From assembly GCA_028023455.1 (NCBI GenBank), contig JAQFVV010006640.1, forward strand, positions 204,001 through 268,000: a stretch of 64,000 nucleotides of DNA. The letters are read 5' to 3'. This document shows, in pieces, positions 1-11,868 of this stretch (the stretch's first letter is position 1; the number at the start of each line of letters is the position of its first letter). The translations under genes and the position numbers were made by a program. Below the pieces are notes generated by a model, which was not told the origin of the DNA, did not search any database, and was given only the letters and a program-made list of their open reading frames with translations. Source of the stretch: Epiperipatus broadwayi. Its lineage: Eukaryota > Onychophora > Udeonychophora > Euonychophora > Peripatidae.

Positions 1-84
1 TGAAAATGTGAAAGAATATCATGTCTCTTGACATTGTGCAAATAATATTTTAAACTACTCCAGAGAATTGTATATGTTGAATTA

Positions 85-620
85 ATAATAAACCTCAACA
101 AAATAGCTATTATAGATAATGAAAAAAATCTATGTAGCCTCAGAAATATTGACAATTACTAGTAATTGATAGTTTCCTGACAACATAAAAGGCAAAAGTA
201 ATCTCTGCTTACATGGATAAAATCTCTTTTTTGTTCTTTGTTAGAATAACAATTAATGGAAAATATTTAATTCAGCATATACTACTGCCTGAAGAAGTTA
301 AAAACATTATTTGCAAATTATCAAGAAAGATGCTAATTTTTCATGTTCTCATGCATCTATAAAATAACTTTCTGGGTTTAAATCCAGTTAACAACTTGGG
401 TTTGAAGTAATAGAGGACCTCTTTTTTACTTCAACAATAAACCCCAACAAAAGTGGTATTATAGGTAATGGAAAAAAACTTATTTAACTTTAGAGAGACT
501 AACACTTAGTAGTAATTGATAATTTTATGGCAACATCAAAGGAAAAGGTTATCTCTCTGCTTACATGGATAAAATCTTATTTTTGTTATTTATTAAAATA
601 ATCACTGAAAATATTTAATT
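85..620. repeat. Diverged direct repeat, two copies about 349 bp apart
   Basis: The stretch starting AATAAACCTCAACAAAA near 87 recurs as AATAAACCCCAACAAAA near 436. Further shared blocks include AGTAATTGATA, CTGCTTACATGGATAAAATC and GAAAATATTTAATT in the same order and spacing. The copies are clearly diverged and no coding potential is seen. Confidence 0.65.
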
Positions 621-3600
621 TGACTTATATATATATATTTATACAAGATGAACATTTTGCATCTTTAATAAGGCACATTTTTCTGGGTTATCAACATGAT
701 ATGTTTATAAACATTTTATATCTTATTTACACAGTAGAGTCTGCTATAATGAAGTAATTGGTTTCAGAAGATAATTGGTTACATCATCAGTTCATTATCT
801 TTTTAATTGTTTATTATCTCAATTTATGGATTTTAAAAATTTATTTGTCCAACATATTTATATTATATATATATAATTTTTGTTCAAATATTTGTAAATG
901 TTATAAATTTAATAATATTAACAAAAACGTGCATTTGCAATTATGTGCAATGCTAAAATTATATTAATTCTAAAAGCAACATATTTTGGATAAAAATGCA
1001 TATACTGCATATATCATTTTCCCCAACATTTGTAATATTATATTTTTAAATGAATTATGAAACAAAAATACTTTGATAGAAAATATTTGCATTATACTTC
1101 TGGCAGATAATTATAAAAGTGAACTTTGATAAATGCAAAATTATATCCACCAATTATTTTTTCAATATTTATGAAAGGAAAAAAAAACATATGACAATAC
1201 CCTGATAATAACATTGGTCCATCATTTTTAGCTATCTAATCCTAGAATACGTGGAGACACAGAAAAATAAAATTTGCAAATTGTAAATTGGTAAATATGT
1301 TCAGAATATAATTATCTTGTTAAGCGTGATATAACTCCAACACACTATAACAATGCATGGTTAATATGATCAGATAAAATGAATGCAATCAAAAAATGAA
1401 AATTTATATTAAAGTAAAGAAATATCAAATAAAAATTTTATAGTTATTAACACATTATATATAATAAAATTCATTAATGATGACATCAACAATAGACTTT
1501 AAATGATAATCATGAATTTGCTGTTTTTCAAGAACCTTTTCTCCAAGGAGAGAGAAAATTTCTTATCTGCTGAATAACCTACAAAAATTTAAGTAAAGAA
1601 TCAGAATTTACAATTTGAATAGAAATATCAACCACTTTGAGCTGAAATAATATTAAAATCCAATATTAAAATATCTGAGAAAGCAAGAACCAGTATTTAG
1701 AATTAAAGTTAGCCAACTGAAGAATTTGAAATTGAAATCTTCAAAGGTAAATTCAGATCATTCAAATTTCCAAAGTATCTGTAATTCTAAGTTATAGATC
1801 GAAGTATCCAAATTTGGAAATATCCAATAATACAAGAAATATTGGTATTAATTCACCCAAAATAATTCACTAAAGAAATATATAAATAATGATACAGACA
1901 AATATGCATTGTTAAGTGCAAAAGTGACACCAGGGAAAGAAAGTCATCACTCTTGGACCTATAACTTGTCAGAACCAGGATGAATTGACCTAGCACTTTA
2001 CATCTGCACTACAAAACATCAAGTTGATTCTTAATAAATGGATCCAATAACCCATTTCAAAGCAGAAATTCCAAGGATATAAAAGATACATGACTTAATG
2101 GATATTCTAGAACACTCACAATTTACTATTTATAACTGAAATGTATTGAGGATGATTACCAGAATGATTCATTAAGACATTTTTACTTATGGATATCAAA
2201 ACTAAATTTAGGTTGATGTCATTAATATTGTATTTATTTGTATATTTGATATAAATATTTTTGTTCTTATCTTTACTTTAATATGGATACAAACAGGGAT
2301 ATATAAGTGTTAGTACATAACATAATGGAGAAATATTGTTGCTTTTAGTATGAGTAAAATAAAATATAATTTATGAAAATCTCTTGCTTGTATACTAATC
2401 TGATCATCTTCAAAGGATAAAGGTAAGATTTTACCTAATATGTATCTAGTTCAAACATTTGTACAATTGTACCACATATTTTTTTTCTTTGTTTATACTA
2501 ATAGTTGTGGTGAATGTTTTTGGTATATTTGACTATTTCTGTCATAAATAGTTTTCCTTGTCTATATCATGACTACAATATAGAACAGAGGTATCCCATA
2601 TTACCATAATGAGAAATAGGCATCTAATATATCAAGTTAATTAAAATAAAACAAATTATGATTTCCAAATAAAAATGTAGAAAGCAAAGATATTGAGATA
2701 ATCATAAACATAATATAAATTTCATCTTTGTTAATAGGGACATCAAATGGCTATTCTTAGTGGAGGATAAGGGTTTTGAATAATAGTTAAAATCAATTAT
2801 AAGCAAAGAGAAATGTCAAATTAAAGGTTTTATAATTTTGTTATAAATTTTCTTTCTTAAAAATATTGATCATTATAAATATAGTTTTTAAATATATTCA
2901 AATGTTAAATTAAAAACTTTTGATGTAATTTTCTAAATTCGCTTTTCAATTGGTCATATGTTAACACATATTTATAAATATTTTTGCCCATTTATATATA
3001 ATTTCATATATTCATACCTACAATTAAACATCTAATTATGTTTATGCCTACCTATATTTCCAAGAGACATTAATATATCCTGGGCTAAAAGATTATGCAG
3101 ATTCATCATGAGTTTGAAACTTGGGAATAATGGAAATGGAAGATGCTATGGATGTGGTGAATTTAGCTATATATTTAACATTTAGTTGATTCTTAACCTC
3201 TCCTCTCTTAGGAATGAAATTAAATATCTGTCTATATACACCTGGGTCTCTTTTTATGCAGACTTATTTAACACACTTTTGAAGTTACGTGATTCATGTT
3301 TCACCGGAAGTCAAACTCCAATAATGCACTATTACTTTAAATAATAAATTTCGCGCACTTACATTATATTGAAAGTAATAGCACATTATTGGAATTCGAC
3401 TTTCATCTTAGTAATTTCAATATTTTCAATGCTTTATAATAGTAAGATTTTATTCAATTATGAAACTAAAATCATGATTTCCACATTTTATGTATACACA
3501 CATTAAATTTTAGAAGATTATAATGTAAATTTGTTCAAACATTGTGCATGTTAATTTTGCATTTTAAATCACATTCTGTTTTTGCTTTTTTAAAAAGAAC

Positions 3601-5984
3601 ATAATCAATTATTAATCATTTAGTGACCACAAGTTTATTTTTAAAAGGCGAGTAATAGCAGTGGGCACAATTAAATTTGACAATTAAAAATTAAAATCTG
3701 ATTTTTAATTGTAATTAACAATTTAAAAATTACTTACCTTGACTTGAAATTAATGTGATGTAAAATGAAATTTGATTTCTAAACGGAATTGAAAATTAAA
3801 AAATTAAAGACAAAAATAAGAATTTAATTTTTAGTTGTTAGTTTTAATTAATTTTTTCCCAGCAGTGGTGAATAAATGTCTTTTTATTATCATAAGTCTA
3901 AGTTCATAAACAATTAATAAAATCATCGTCTCAAAGATTAATTACTAATTACGTTGTCAACAGAAAACCATTAACACAACATGAGAGTGAATTTGGCACT
4001 AGTTATATTTTCTCTTGTGAGAATTTGATTTTTTACCAGTTTGCAAACGAACGTGTTTTTTGGCAAATAACGATAAAAATGTGTATAAAAAAATGTAAAT
4101 TGCTGTACTGTAAATTATGTATAAAAATATATTATTTTGAATAAAATTAAATATTATAGTTAAAAAAAGTTTGTCTTGTATCAATTTTTTTCAAATTTGA
4201 AATTTTTTATTAGTCATATTTTATTTCCTTATTTTTTTTTTTTGCGCGAATTTTAAAGTAATTTTACATTGGTGCTTTGCTTTTATGCGAATTTTGAAAA
4301 ATCACAGACCATGTCCCCCCCTTTTCAATATAAGTTACATCTATTTTTGCGCGTGTTTTCTGAGCAACCTATCTATCGTGTAAAAATGAGACCCACGTGT
4401 ATAGATATACATATCACAGATGTACGCTCTCACACTAACCTAGACAACCTATTTTTATACCAGGTAAAAGCCTATTTCATTACAATATATACTGTAATGG
4501 GATAGGGGTCAGAGTGGTAAAGAAGTGGTTTGAACCAGAGTGATGGCATATATCATCATCAACCTCAAGTTAACATAATATTTCAATTAATAAAATTTAA
4601 GGTATAAAATATAAAATAATGTTAAATATAAAAAATATATAAGCAATTGTATATATTAAAAAACATGAGATCATAAAGCTCTATTGATTGATATCTAAGA
4701 TAAAAGTTTAAATTATTAGGAGACAACTGTAGTTTTAATGTTATGACTGACAAAATGGCTTAAATGTAATGAACAATATTTTAAACTGAATATTTTATTA
4801 TCATCTAATAAAAAAATTAAATCCTAAGAATAATTATTTTTATTTTACATAAATATATTTTGAATATAAATTGTCTTTTCTTAAAATAAAAGTAAAGCCT
4901 GATATTTTTTTTTCTTTAAAATTAATTTAGTTATATATATATATTGAAGAATTTATTTAAGTTGAAGTTATAATAGAATGCGGAAGGTGTTGTTTTCATG
5001 ACTATGTTTTGGTAAAAGAACGGATAATTATCACAGTATAGCGTGGCAAAACTATTATTAAATTAAAATGTTTTTTATGGTGTTTCTTAAGATTCTCTCC
5101 CTACCCCAATTCATTTTTAAGACATATTACAACATAGGTTTATTATTTTCTAATATTTGGATCATTATTACATCGGTAAATCCCAAATAGCATTAATGAA
5201 TATAATTTTTCTCTATTCACTCACTTCAACTTATTATTAATATTTTATTATCAATACTATATTAAGAAGCAGTAAAGATGATGTTTGTATTATTTGATAT
5301 AAATTTTGACAGCATTGAAACATTTCAAACTATGCTGGAGAAAGGTGTCGTTGTGACGGTATTTAATAATAATATCTTTAGAAGAATCTTGAATACTTAG
5401 ATGAAATTATAATTTTGTAAAAGATTGTTGAAAACAATGGTAATCTATGAATAAAGGTGAAAACATTTTATTATTAATTGATTGATTACGAACATCTTTT
5501 ACAAAAGACTATTCCGAGTCTAAGAACTAATTTCAGCATATATATATATATTTACATAACATAAACGTAACATGTGTGTTATTTATATACATAATAGACA
5601 TACGGTTAATTTATTTAAAACATATATGTAATGTTTAAACAGCTGGTCAAATTAGGTTTTGTACCTTCAATTAAAACTGATTCAGAATCTGGGTCGACTA
5701 ATCTTTTATCAGAGTAAACGTCTAAGAGTATTTTTCTAGTTTACTAAAACATAATAATAATAATTCAGTTCATTTTTTTTCAAAGCAAAATAATAACTTA
5801 TAACTAATTACATATTGAAAATAATAATAGGCAGTATACCAAACACACTAATTACATATAGACAAAGAACGCCAATATATATCTATATAATGATCAACAT
5901 TAAAAAAAAAACTAGTTTACAAATAAGACAATCTAAATAAAATAACAAATTAAGAACGCTGAAATTCCCAAGATTGAATATATA
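621..5984. other. AT-rich non-coding stretch
   Basis: Apart from the small hairpin at about 3.3 kb I see only AT-rich sequence with short chance ORFs. If the SLC23 gene continues leftward this is intron or 3' flank. One open stretch on the minus strand near 5612-5734 was considered as a last exon and not accepted. No tRNA, SINE or LINE fragment was recognised. Confidence 0.5.
3307..3405. repeat. Short inverted repeat (hairpin)
   Basis: GTCAAACTCCAATAATGCAC near 3310 is mirrored by GTGCTATTACTTT-type sequence and ATTATTGGAATTCGAC near 3389-3404. The arms are about 30 bp and the spacer about 35 bp. It is probably a small MITE remnant; no flanking duplication was identified. Confidence 0.6.
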
Positions 5985-6815
5985 TATTCATAGTATTATT
6001 TCCGGGAGCTTTCACGTAATAAAAATTTAACAACTAAATAGCTGACGTAAATCGTAAGAATGTGTGTGGTGAGATTTAAAATTATTTTTTGCCCTTGTTG
6101 TTATCCCCTCATTCTCAAATTCCATTGGTTGAGTTTTAAAAAATATTTTCTTCACCAATAGCTTTTTCCAAATAATATTAATGTTCTTTAATTCTCACTT
6201 TTTATTTATGCTCTTAGATCTCTTAAAATTTTTTACAGTTTCCTATAGCAGTCTCTGCGCTTATTGTTATATATTTTTTCCTAATAGTGTTTTATTAAAA
6301 TTGATGTCATGGTTAGTTAATTTAATGTGTGAATAAATGGCTGAAAAATTACATTTTTTTTGTAACTGCCAAAATGTGTTCTTCCTTTCTTATGTTTATT
6401 CTATGCTTAGTCTGTTCAATGTATAAATGTAAACAAACTTCACATGGAATTTCATATACAACATGGGACTCCAAAGGAATTTTATCTTTACTGCATGGAA
6501 ATAGTTCATTACTTTTTTAAATGTAGTATACATTGTATGGATATTATTTTTCTTTAAAACATTACCAATGTTATCAGTTATTCCCTTTATATTAGAGGAT
6601 AAAATATTTTTTAAAACTTCTCAACCAATAAAAATTGAGAATTGCAAGAAAATAACAGGGGGAAAAAAATAACATTTTTAAATCTCACCACAAATCTTTT
6701 TATGATTTAAGAAAGAAAAGGCTCTGAGGAAAGTACTTGTTATTGTAATAAATCATCAGATATTTAGCCATTATATTTTTATTATATGAAAGCTCCCAGA
6801 CATAATACTATGAAT
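5985..6815. mobile_element. Non-autonomous TIR element (about 830 bp)
   Basis: The left end ATTCATAGTATTATTTCCGG, then GAGCTTTCACGTAATAAAAAT, is mirrored at the right end by GGGAGCTTTCATATAATAAAAAT read on the minus strand and ending at ATAATACTATGAAT. Further inside, GTGGTGAGATTTAAAA, CAATTCTCA and TTGGTTGAG also match in inverted order. The TIRs are therefore long (about 150-190 bp) but diverged. No transposase is present; the small ORF at 6329-6520 has no recognisable domain. No clear target duplication could be read. Confidence 0.7.
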
Positions 6816-7375
6816 TTATTTATCAATGAGAATATTAGAATTAATATATATATAGAAACATCTGGATATTATGCATATAAGAATTTATAGAAATAATTTA
6901 AGTTAATAATATTGGGGGGGGAGGGGAAGCTCTCTAAATTTCATGTTTAGAACTCAGATAAAAATTATCTTTTAAAATTAATGAAGATATATTTAGAAAA
7001 TTTGTTGAAAAGTGATTGAATTAGAGTACAATCTCTTTTGGAATTAGGGTTCGTTGATAATATCCATATTCTAAAATGAAAAGAACTATCAAGATATTTT
7101 ATACTTTATGCTATCATTAAAAAGATGTGCTTAAAGATTGTAATTATGATCTTGAATACTTTATTAAAAATATGTTCAATATGATGATGAAATGTTTTAT
7201 TTAAAAAATTCAAAGATTTTTTTAAAAGTAATATTATTTTTAATAATAATAGTAGTAATAATATTAATAATAATTCTACTGCCTAAAAATTAATAAATTA
7301 CCATATTAAAATAACTTTAGCACAAATTTTAATGTTACAAATAATCGGGTTAGATTAATAAATGTTTTAACTTAC

Positions 7376-7471
7376 CTGGTATAGTATTATCCAAAATCAC
7401 TCCAAATAATCCTCCCAACAGCATTTGGGATTTTAAAAATATTTTTATTATGTCATCAACTTCTTCATAAC
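7376..7471 (-). CDS. SLC23A1/2-like: SLC23-family transporter, internal exon 4: late membrane segment
   Basis: A 96-nt exon too short to show as a long ORF. On the minus strand it reads GYEEVDDIIKIFLKSQMLL and then GGLFGVILDNTIPG. This matches the family pattern in which D(Q)I..LL.T.M..GG is followed by the hallmark LDN(T/V)(I/V)PG. The acceptor is TTTCAAAG/GTTATG and the donor CCAG/GTAAGT. Both the incoming phase (one base carried over from the 30-kb exon) and the outgoing phase (one base) are consistent. The distance to the previous exon is about 22.7 kb. The next exon should begin by completing the Gly of PG and carry the xxEERG motif and the cytoplasmic tail. I could not find it between 1 and 7375. 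Confidence 0.88.
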
Positions 7472-8159
7472 CTTTGAAAGAGACACAATATTTAATGCAA
7501 AAGCTTCATTAATTATGATAACCCTTTAAATCCAGAGTTTAAATTTTATTAGAAAGTATCAAGCAATGGTAAATTAAGAATAATGATGACTTAATTTCTG
7601 AACTTAGATTCAGACAAAAATCTTAGCAAGTATAGTACTATTGGTGAAGTTTGATTTCTTTAGTAAAAATATATTACATTTAAATGCTAATACCACACAC
7701 ATTATTTTAAAAATACCTCATTGACTGCAAGATCAATAAAATTTGTGCCACTCTATGGGAAATCTTATTAAAAAATACTAATCCATGCCTACTATTAGAC
7801 TTTGAATTAAGATGATCGATATGATAGTTATACAAAATTTGACCTACTTCTACCTACCTAAATGATACTCAAATCAATAATTCATCATACCTTTATAAAT
7901 CATACAGTCTTTCACTACTGGAATGGATGCCTATAACTTACTAAATCAAAATCAGGATGACACTATTATAGAACTTGTTTTAAACTTCACAAATAAATAC
8001 ATTCTTCAAAAATGTAAACATTGGCATCTTGAACCCAAATAAAATAAATCTGAGTGCACTTTCCACCAATAGCTTTTTTACCAGAAGATTTTTTAATACT
8101 AACGTATATATCTTTTGCCAATTATTGTCATAAGGAAGAAAAAACTATTTAATAGTTGT

Positions 8160-8466
8160 ATTTTTATATTGGATTATCTCCATCATCTAATATGAGTACT
8201 GAATGTCTTTAGAAAAAATTAACTTTATTTAAATATTCCAAATATATTCAACTATTAGTAATAGCACATCAAACAGGTTAGTATATTTGCCCAATGTTTT
8301 GAAAGGTATTATTCTCCCCTCTTCTTCAGGTGTTGCTGGACTGACCAGTGACAGTACTGGCATGGGATTCGAACCTGGACCATTAGTTTATTGAATGTTG
8401 AATTTTAAGGTAATGATCTAACCAACTGAGCCATCCTGCCAAAGGCAACAGTCAGTAGAAATTTAA
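8160..8466 (-). repeat. Left inverted arm (pseudo-LTR) of the Penelope-like element
   Basis: The reverse complement of this arm runs parallel to 9913-10206 over nearly its whole length. It starts at CTACTGACTGTTGCC and ends near CTCATATTAGATGATGG. It contains a tRNA-like segment at 8359-8440 (minus) and a hammerhead-like core at about 8290-8330. Confidence 0.85.
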
Positions 8467-9912
8467 TATACTTGTCTACCTAAAACCCATAAGGATCATG
8501 TTCCATTAAGTCCTATTGTTAGTTCTAGAAATTCACCTTGCCAAAATTTGTCAAGATTTCTTCTAAAAGTTCTATGGCATACAAGACCCAATCCTTTGTC
8601 AGGGAGTCTAGACACTTTGTGGAATTAATAAAAAACATGAAAATTTGAAAAAAAAACTGACTTACTTGTAAGCTTTGATGTGGAAAGTTTATTCATGAAT
8701 GTACGATGTGAAGAAGCATTACCTATTGTAAGGAAAAGATTAAATGGTGATAATGATTTACAAACCAGAACAGCTCTTTTTATTGATAGTATAATGGAAC
8801 TATTAACATCCTGCATGAAAACAACCTACTTTCAACATAACACAGAATTCTTCCAATAAAACCAAAGAATGGTTATGGGTCCACCACTGTTACCCCTGAT
8901 TAGAAATATTTACACATGGAAGAGATTGAAATTACAACCATAAAAACTATTCCATGTCCATTTAAAGTTTGACTTTGCTATGTAAATGATACATTTGTTG
9001 TATGGCCACATGGTAAAGCATTGCTACAAACTTTCTGGAAACACAATAACATATCCTCTTCAATTAAATTCTCAATAGAATCCGAACAAGAACAAAAATG
9101 GCCATTTTTAAATGTTCTTGTGACAAGACTTCCTCATGGTAAAATCAAAACTACAGTTTACTGAAAACCCACACATACAGTAAGATGCCTAGCCTATACA
9201 TTCAATCACACCAGAAATACAAAACATGGAGTTTTACTATTACTATGGAACAGGCAAAAAAAGTTTGTTCACAAACCAGCAATTAGGAAAAAGAAAAGAT
9301 CAATATAGAACAAACTCTTATGAAAAATGGTTATCCATCAGCTGTTAGAATATTATATAGACACCAAAAAGAACCATAAAGAGAAAAGACAATTATTGGT
9401 ACTGTAGTGTATCCATACATTCCAAAAACAGCAGACAAATTAAAATATATCTGCAATCAATATAACACCAGAACAATTTTCCTGAGCCATACCTCACTAT
9501 GAGGAATTTTAACATCTACAAATTCTAAACTTGAAATGCTGAAAAGAAAAAATTGCATTTATGAAATTCCATGTGAATGTAGAGAACCATATATTGGTGA
9601 GACCAGTCATCCCATTGAAAAGTGCTTGCAAGAATACAAACTGATGATTAGAAAGGAAAAAAACAGATGTTAGCAGACCATGTATGAGCCAATGAACATA
9701 TGTTCAATTGGGAAAATACAAAAATATTGGATAGAAAAGAAAAGGCAAAAAGAAAAAAAATTAAAGAAGCTGCTCACATGATAATGACATAAAATCCCAT
9801 AAGCCAACCTAGTGTGACTATACATAATGTATGAAAAACTCTAATCAAATTTGCTCTTATGAAAAAGTGGAGAAATCAAGAGGAACCTCACAGATATGTA
9901 TATGAAATTTGT

Positions 9913-10206
9913 ACTGACTGTTGCCTTTGGCAGGATGGCTCAGTTGGTTAGATCATTACATTAAAATTCAATACTCAAGAATCTAAGGGTCCAGGTTCAA
10001 ATCCCATGCTTTTACTGTCACTGACCAGACCAGCAACACATGAAGAATAGAGAATAATACCTCTTAAAATGTGTATGTATACTAACTTGTTTGAAGTGCT
10101 ATTACTAACAGTTGAATGTATTTGGAATATTTAAATAAAGTTAAATTTTTCTAAAGACATTCAATACTCATATTAGATGATGAAAATAGTCCAAATATAA
10201 AAATCC
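9913..10206 (+). repeat. Right inverted arm (pseudo-LTR) of the Penelope-like element
   Basis: This arm matches the minus strand of 8160-8466. It includes GCAGGATGGCTCAGTTGG, CCAGGTTCAAATCCCATG, AACAGTTGAATGTATTTGG and TCATATTAGATGATG. The two arms differ by scattered substitutions and small indels, so the insertion is not recent. Confidence 0.85.
9929..10010 (+). other. tRNA-like segment inside the PLE right arm
   Basis: The box A sequence TGGCTCAGTTGG fits TRGCNNAGYNGG and the box B sequence GGTTCAAATCC fits GGTTCRANTCC. The inverted copy in the left arm (minus strand, 8359-8440) has a perfect GGTTCGAATCC. The ends GGCAGG and CATGCC (best kept in the left arm) can pair as a partial acceptor stem. 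The T stem is poor and no anticodon loop is convincing, so this is tRNA-derived sequence rather than a tRNA gene. It could provide an internal Pol III promoter. Confidence 0.6.
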
Positions 10207-10343
10207 AATTAAAACACCATCATCAAAAATCTTCAGGAAAACTCAAACTATTTAACACTTTCTTCATAGTTGTTCTCCATTACTCATTAGTACAAAATGT
10301 TTTCAGTCTCCTTCCCTTTCTGCCCTTACCAATTGGATGCACA

Positions 10344-10366
10344 GCTATTATTATTACTGCTACTAT

Positions 10367-10455
<89 letters not shown>
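10344..10455 (+). repeat. (CTA)n microsatellite
   Basis: About 37 trinucleotide units, with interruptions at the 5' end (ATT, CTG). It produces an artificial poly-leucine reading frame. It lies just right of the Penelope-like element. Confidence 0.97.
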
Positions 10456-11671
10456 ATTGAATTAATGAAATGTGTTAAAAACTGTTTTTTAAAAAAGCAT
10501 TTCATTCTCAGACCATTTGCTAGAATTAAAACAATTACATCTGATTTAAAAACTTGTTTTTTTTAACTCAGGTAATTAGCTTGATAACAATGAAAAATTA
10601 AAGTGTCAGCATCGATTCCATGTTTGATTCCCAAATTCTTATTAATATAAATATAAGCTAGTAACTGGCCTGAAGATAGGATTTAATTTGCACTACTATC
10701 TGGTAATCACTGATTACCCAGGTATAGTAAGTGATACAAAAATTGTAAAAAAGAAATGTCCTTGTTTATAACTGTAGTAAGTTGAAAAAATCAAGTACTC
10801 AGATATTTTTAAAATATTTCACATTTTATATTTTATTAAAATAATTTAAAACAATACTCAACATTTATTATTTTTAGTTCTAGTTTTAAAAAAAAAAAAC
10901 ATTAAAAAATTATTAAAAATATGTTTTTAGTAAGAAAAATAAATTTTAATTATGATACATAAGATTTTCTTGCTCTAGATAGTAGTACATCTGCATTTTC
11001 TTAAAATTTTCTTCTACTTATAACATTTCAGTTTATAAGACTGCATTCAAGTAATTATAATAGAATGTTTTTCCACGAGGTAAAAAAACATTTAAACAAA
11101 AAAAATAAAGTTTACTTAATGTCTTCCAGTCTTACAGTGTTTACTGCGCACAACAAATGTCAAAACAAATATGAGAATATCTAAAAATAACATTCTCTTT
11201 ATTATAAAAGATTTAACTTTTAAATGACTCTTCTAAAACTATCTCTCTGATTGCTTGAAGGTTTGTCATTATGTCATTTTACTTGTAGTTGAATGCTGGA
11301 CTATCTCTATTATCTAGTTGAATTGTTAATCTTTTTAAAATAATTGATACTTATTTTTATGTTTGTACTTATATTTAACAGCTAGCCATAATATGCTATC
11401 TCATACTAGTCTATACTTTTATTTCTAACAATAAAATAAAATTAGTATAAGATACTGCTATCATTTTTCAAATACCTTAATTTTGTATTAGTTTTTTTAT
11501 ATTGAAGAGTTCTTTTTCTTATTACCTCCCTATGTATGCCTCTCTTTTGCAAAATTCAAATTAGTTTAAATATAGCTCATGTAGTTTTAATATCATATCC
11601 TCTACCCTCCACCATTTTTATATTTTAGTTATTTTTTAAAAGAAATATAATAAATATTGTTTTTTTTTTTA
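10456..11671. other. AT-rich intron sequence
   Basis: No coding, RNA or repeat family was recognised apart from short A/T runs. Confidence 0.5.
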
Positions 11672-11754
11672 AGTGTCATAGCATGGGACGTGAACCCGCA
11701 ACCCGGGCAACAGCCTGCAAGTGCAAAGCAGTCGCGCTGACCTCTCGACCAATA
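11672..11754 (-). mobile_element. Short tRNA-derived SINE, copy 1
   Basis: On the minus strand this diverged copy carries a GAGAGGTCAGCGCGAC segment like the other copies, a box B-like GCGGGTTCACGTCCC, the ending ATGCTATGACACTT and an A-tail. The near-duplicates AATATTGTTTTT at 11653 and AACATTGTTTTT at 11755 flank it as a probable target-site duplication. Confidence 0.75.
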
Positions 11755-11868
11755 AACATTGTTTTTACTAATGGCAACAATAATAAATTTCAAATTTATT
11801 TCATTAAAAATACTGTTTATAAAAAAAAAAATCAACTAATTATATATATATATAATAATTTTCAGTAA

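Larger units (their letters stand above)
8160..10206 (+). mobile_element. Degenerate Penelope-like retroelement with inverted terminal repeats
   Basis: Between two inverted arms of about 300 bp lies a decayed Penelope-like (PLE) coding region. Broken plus-strand frames from about 8670 read VESLF.NV, then LFIDSIMELL, FAMxVNDTFVVWPHGKA, WPFLNVLVTRLPHG and KPTHTVR. These follow the PLE reverse transcriptase (VDDTFVVWPHG, LPFLDVLVTR.PDG and YRKPTHTDR in relatives). At about 9555-9680 a GIY-YIG endonuclease follows: CIYEIPCECREPYIGETSHP. Its C-terminal helix region is near 9730-9780 (KAKRKKIKEAAHM). Many stops and frameshifts show that it is dead. PLEs use tandem or inverted pseudo-LTRs, so the inverted arms fit the family. 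The element lies in the 22.7-kb SLC23 intron. Confidence 0.85.

Noticed and set aside
5612-5734. Minus-strand open stretch (VYSDKRLVDPDSESVLIEG) preceded by CTCTTAG, as the last SLC23 exon
   Set aside because: It lacks the EERG and Y.LP.GM segments that should follow DNTIPG, and no exon carrying them was found between it and 7376. The polar tail may be chance.
9929-10010. Functional tRNA gene
   Set aside because: The A and B boxes are good, but the T stem, anticodon loop and acceptor stem are incomplete and the copy is part of a transposon arm.
10297-10566. Poly-leucine protein
   Set aside because: It is the translation of a CTA microsatellite with no other coding signal.
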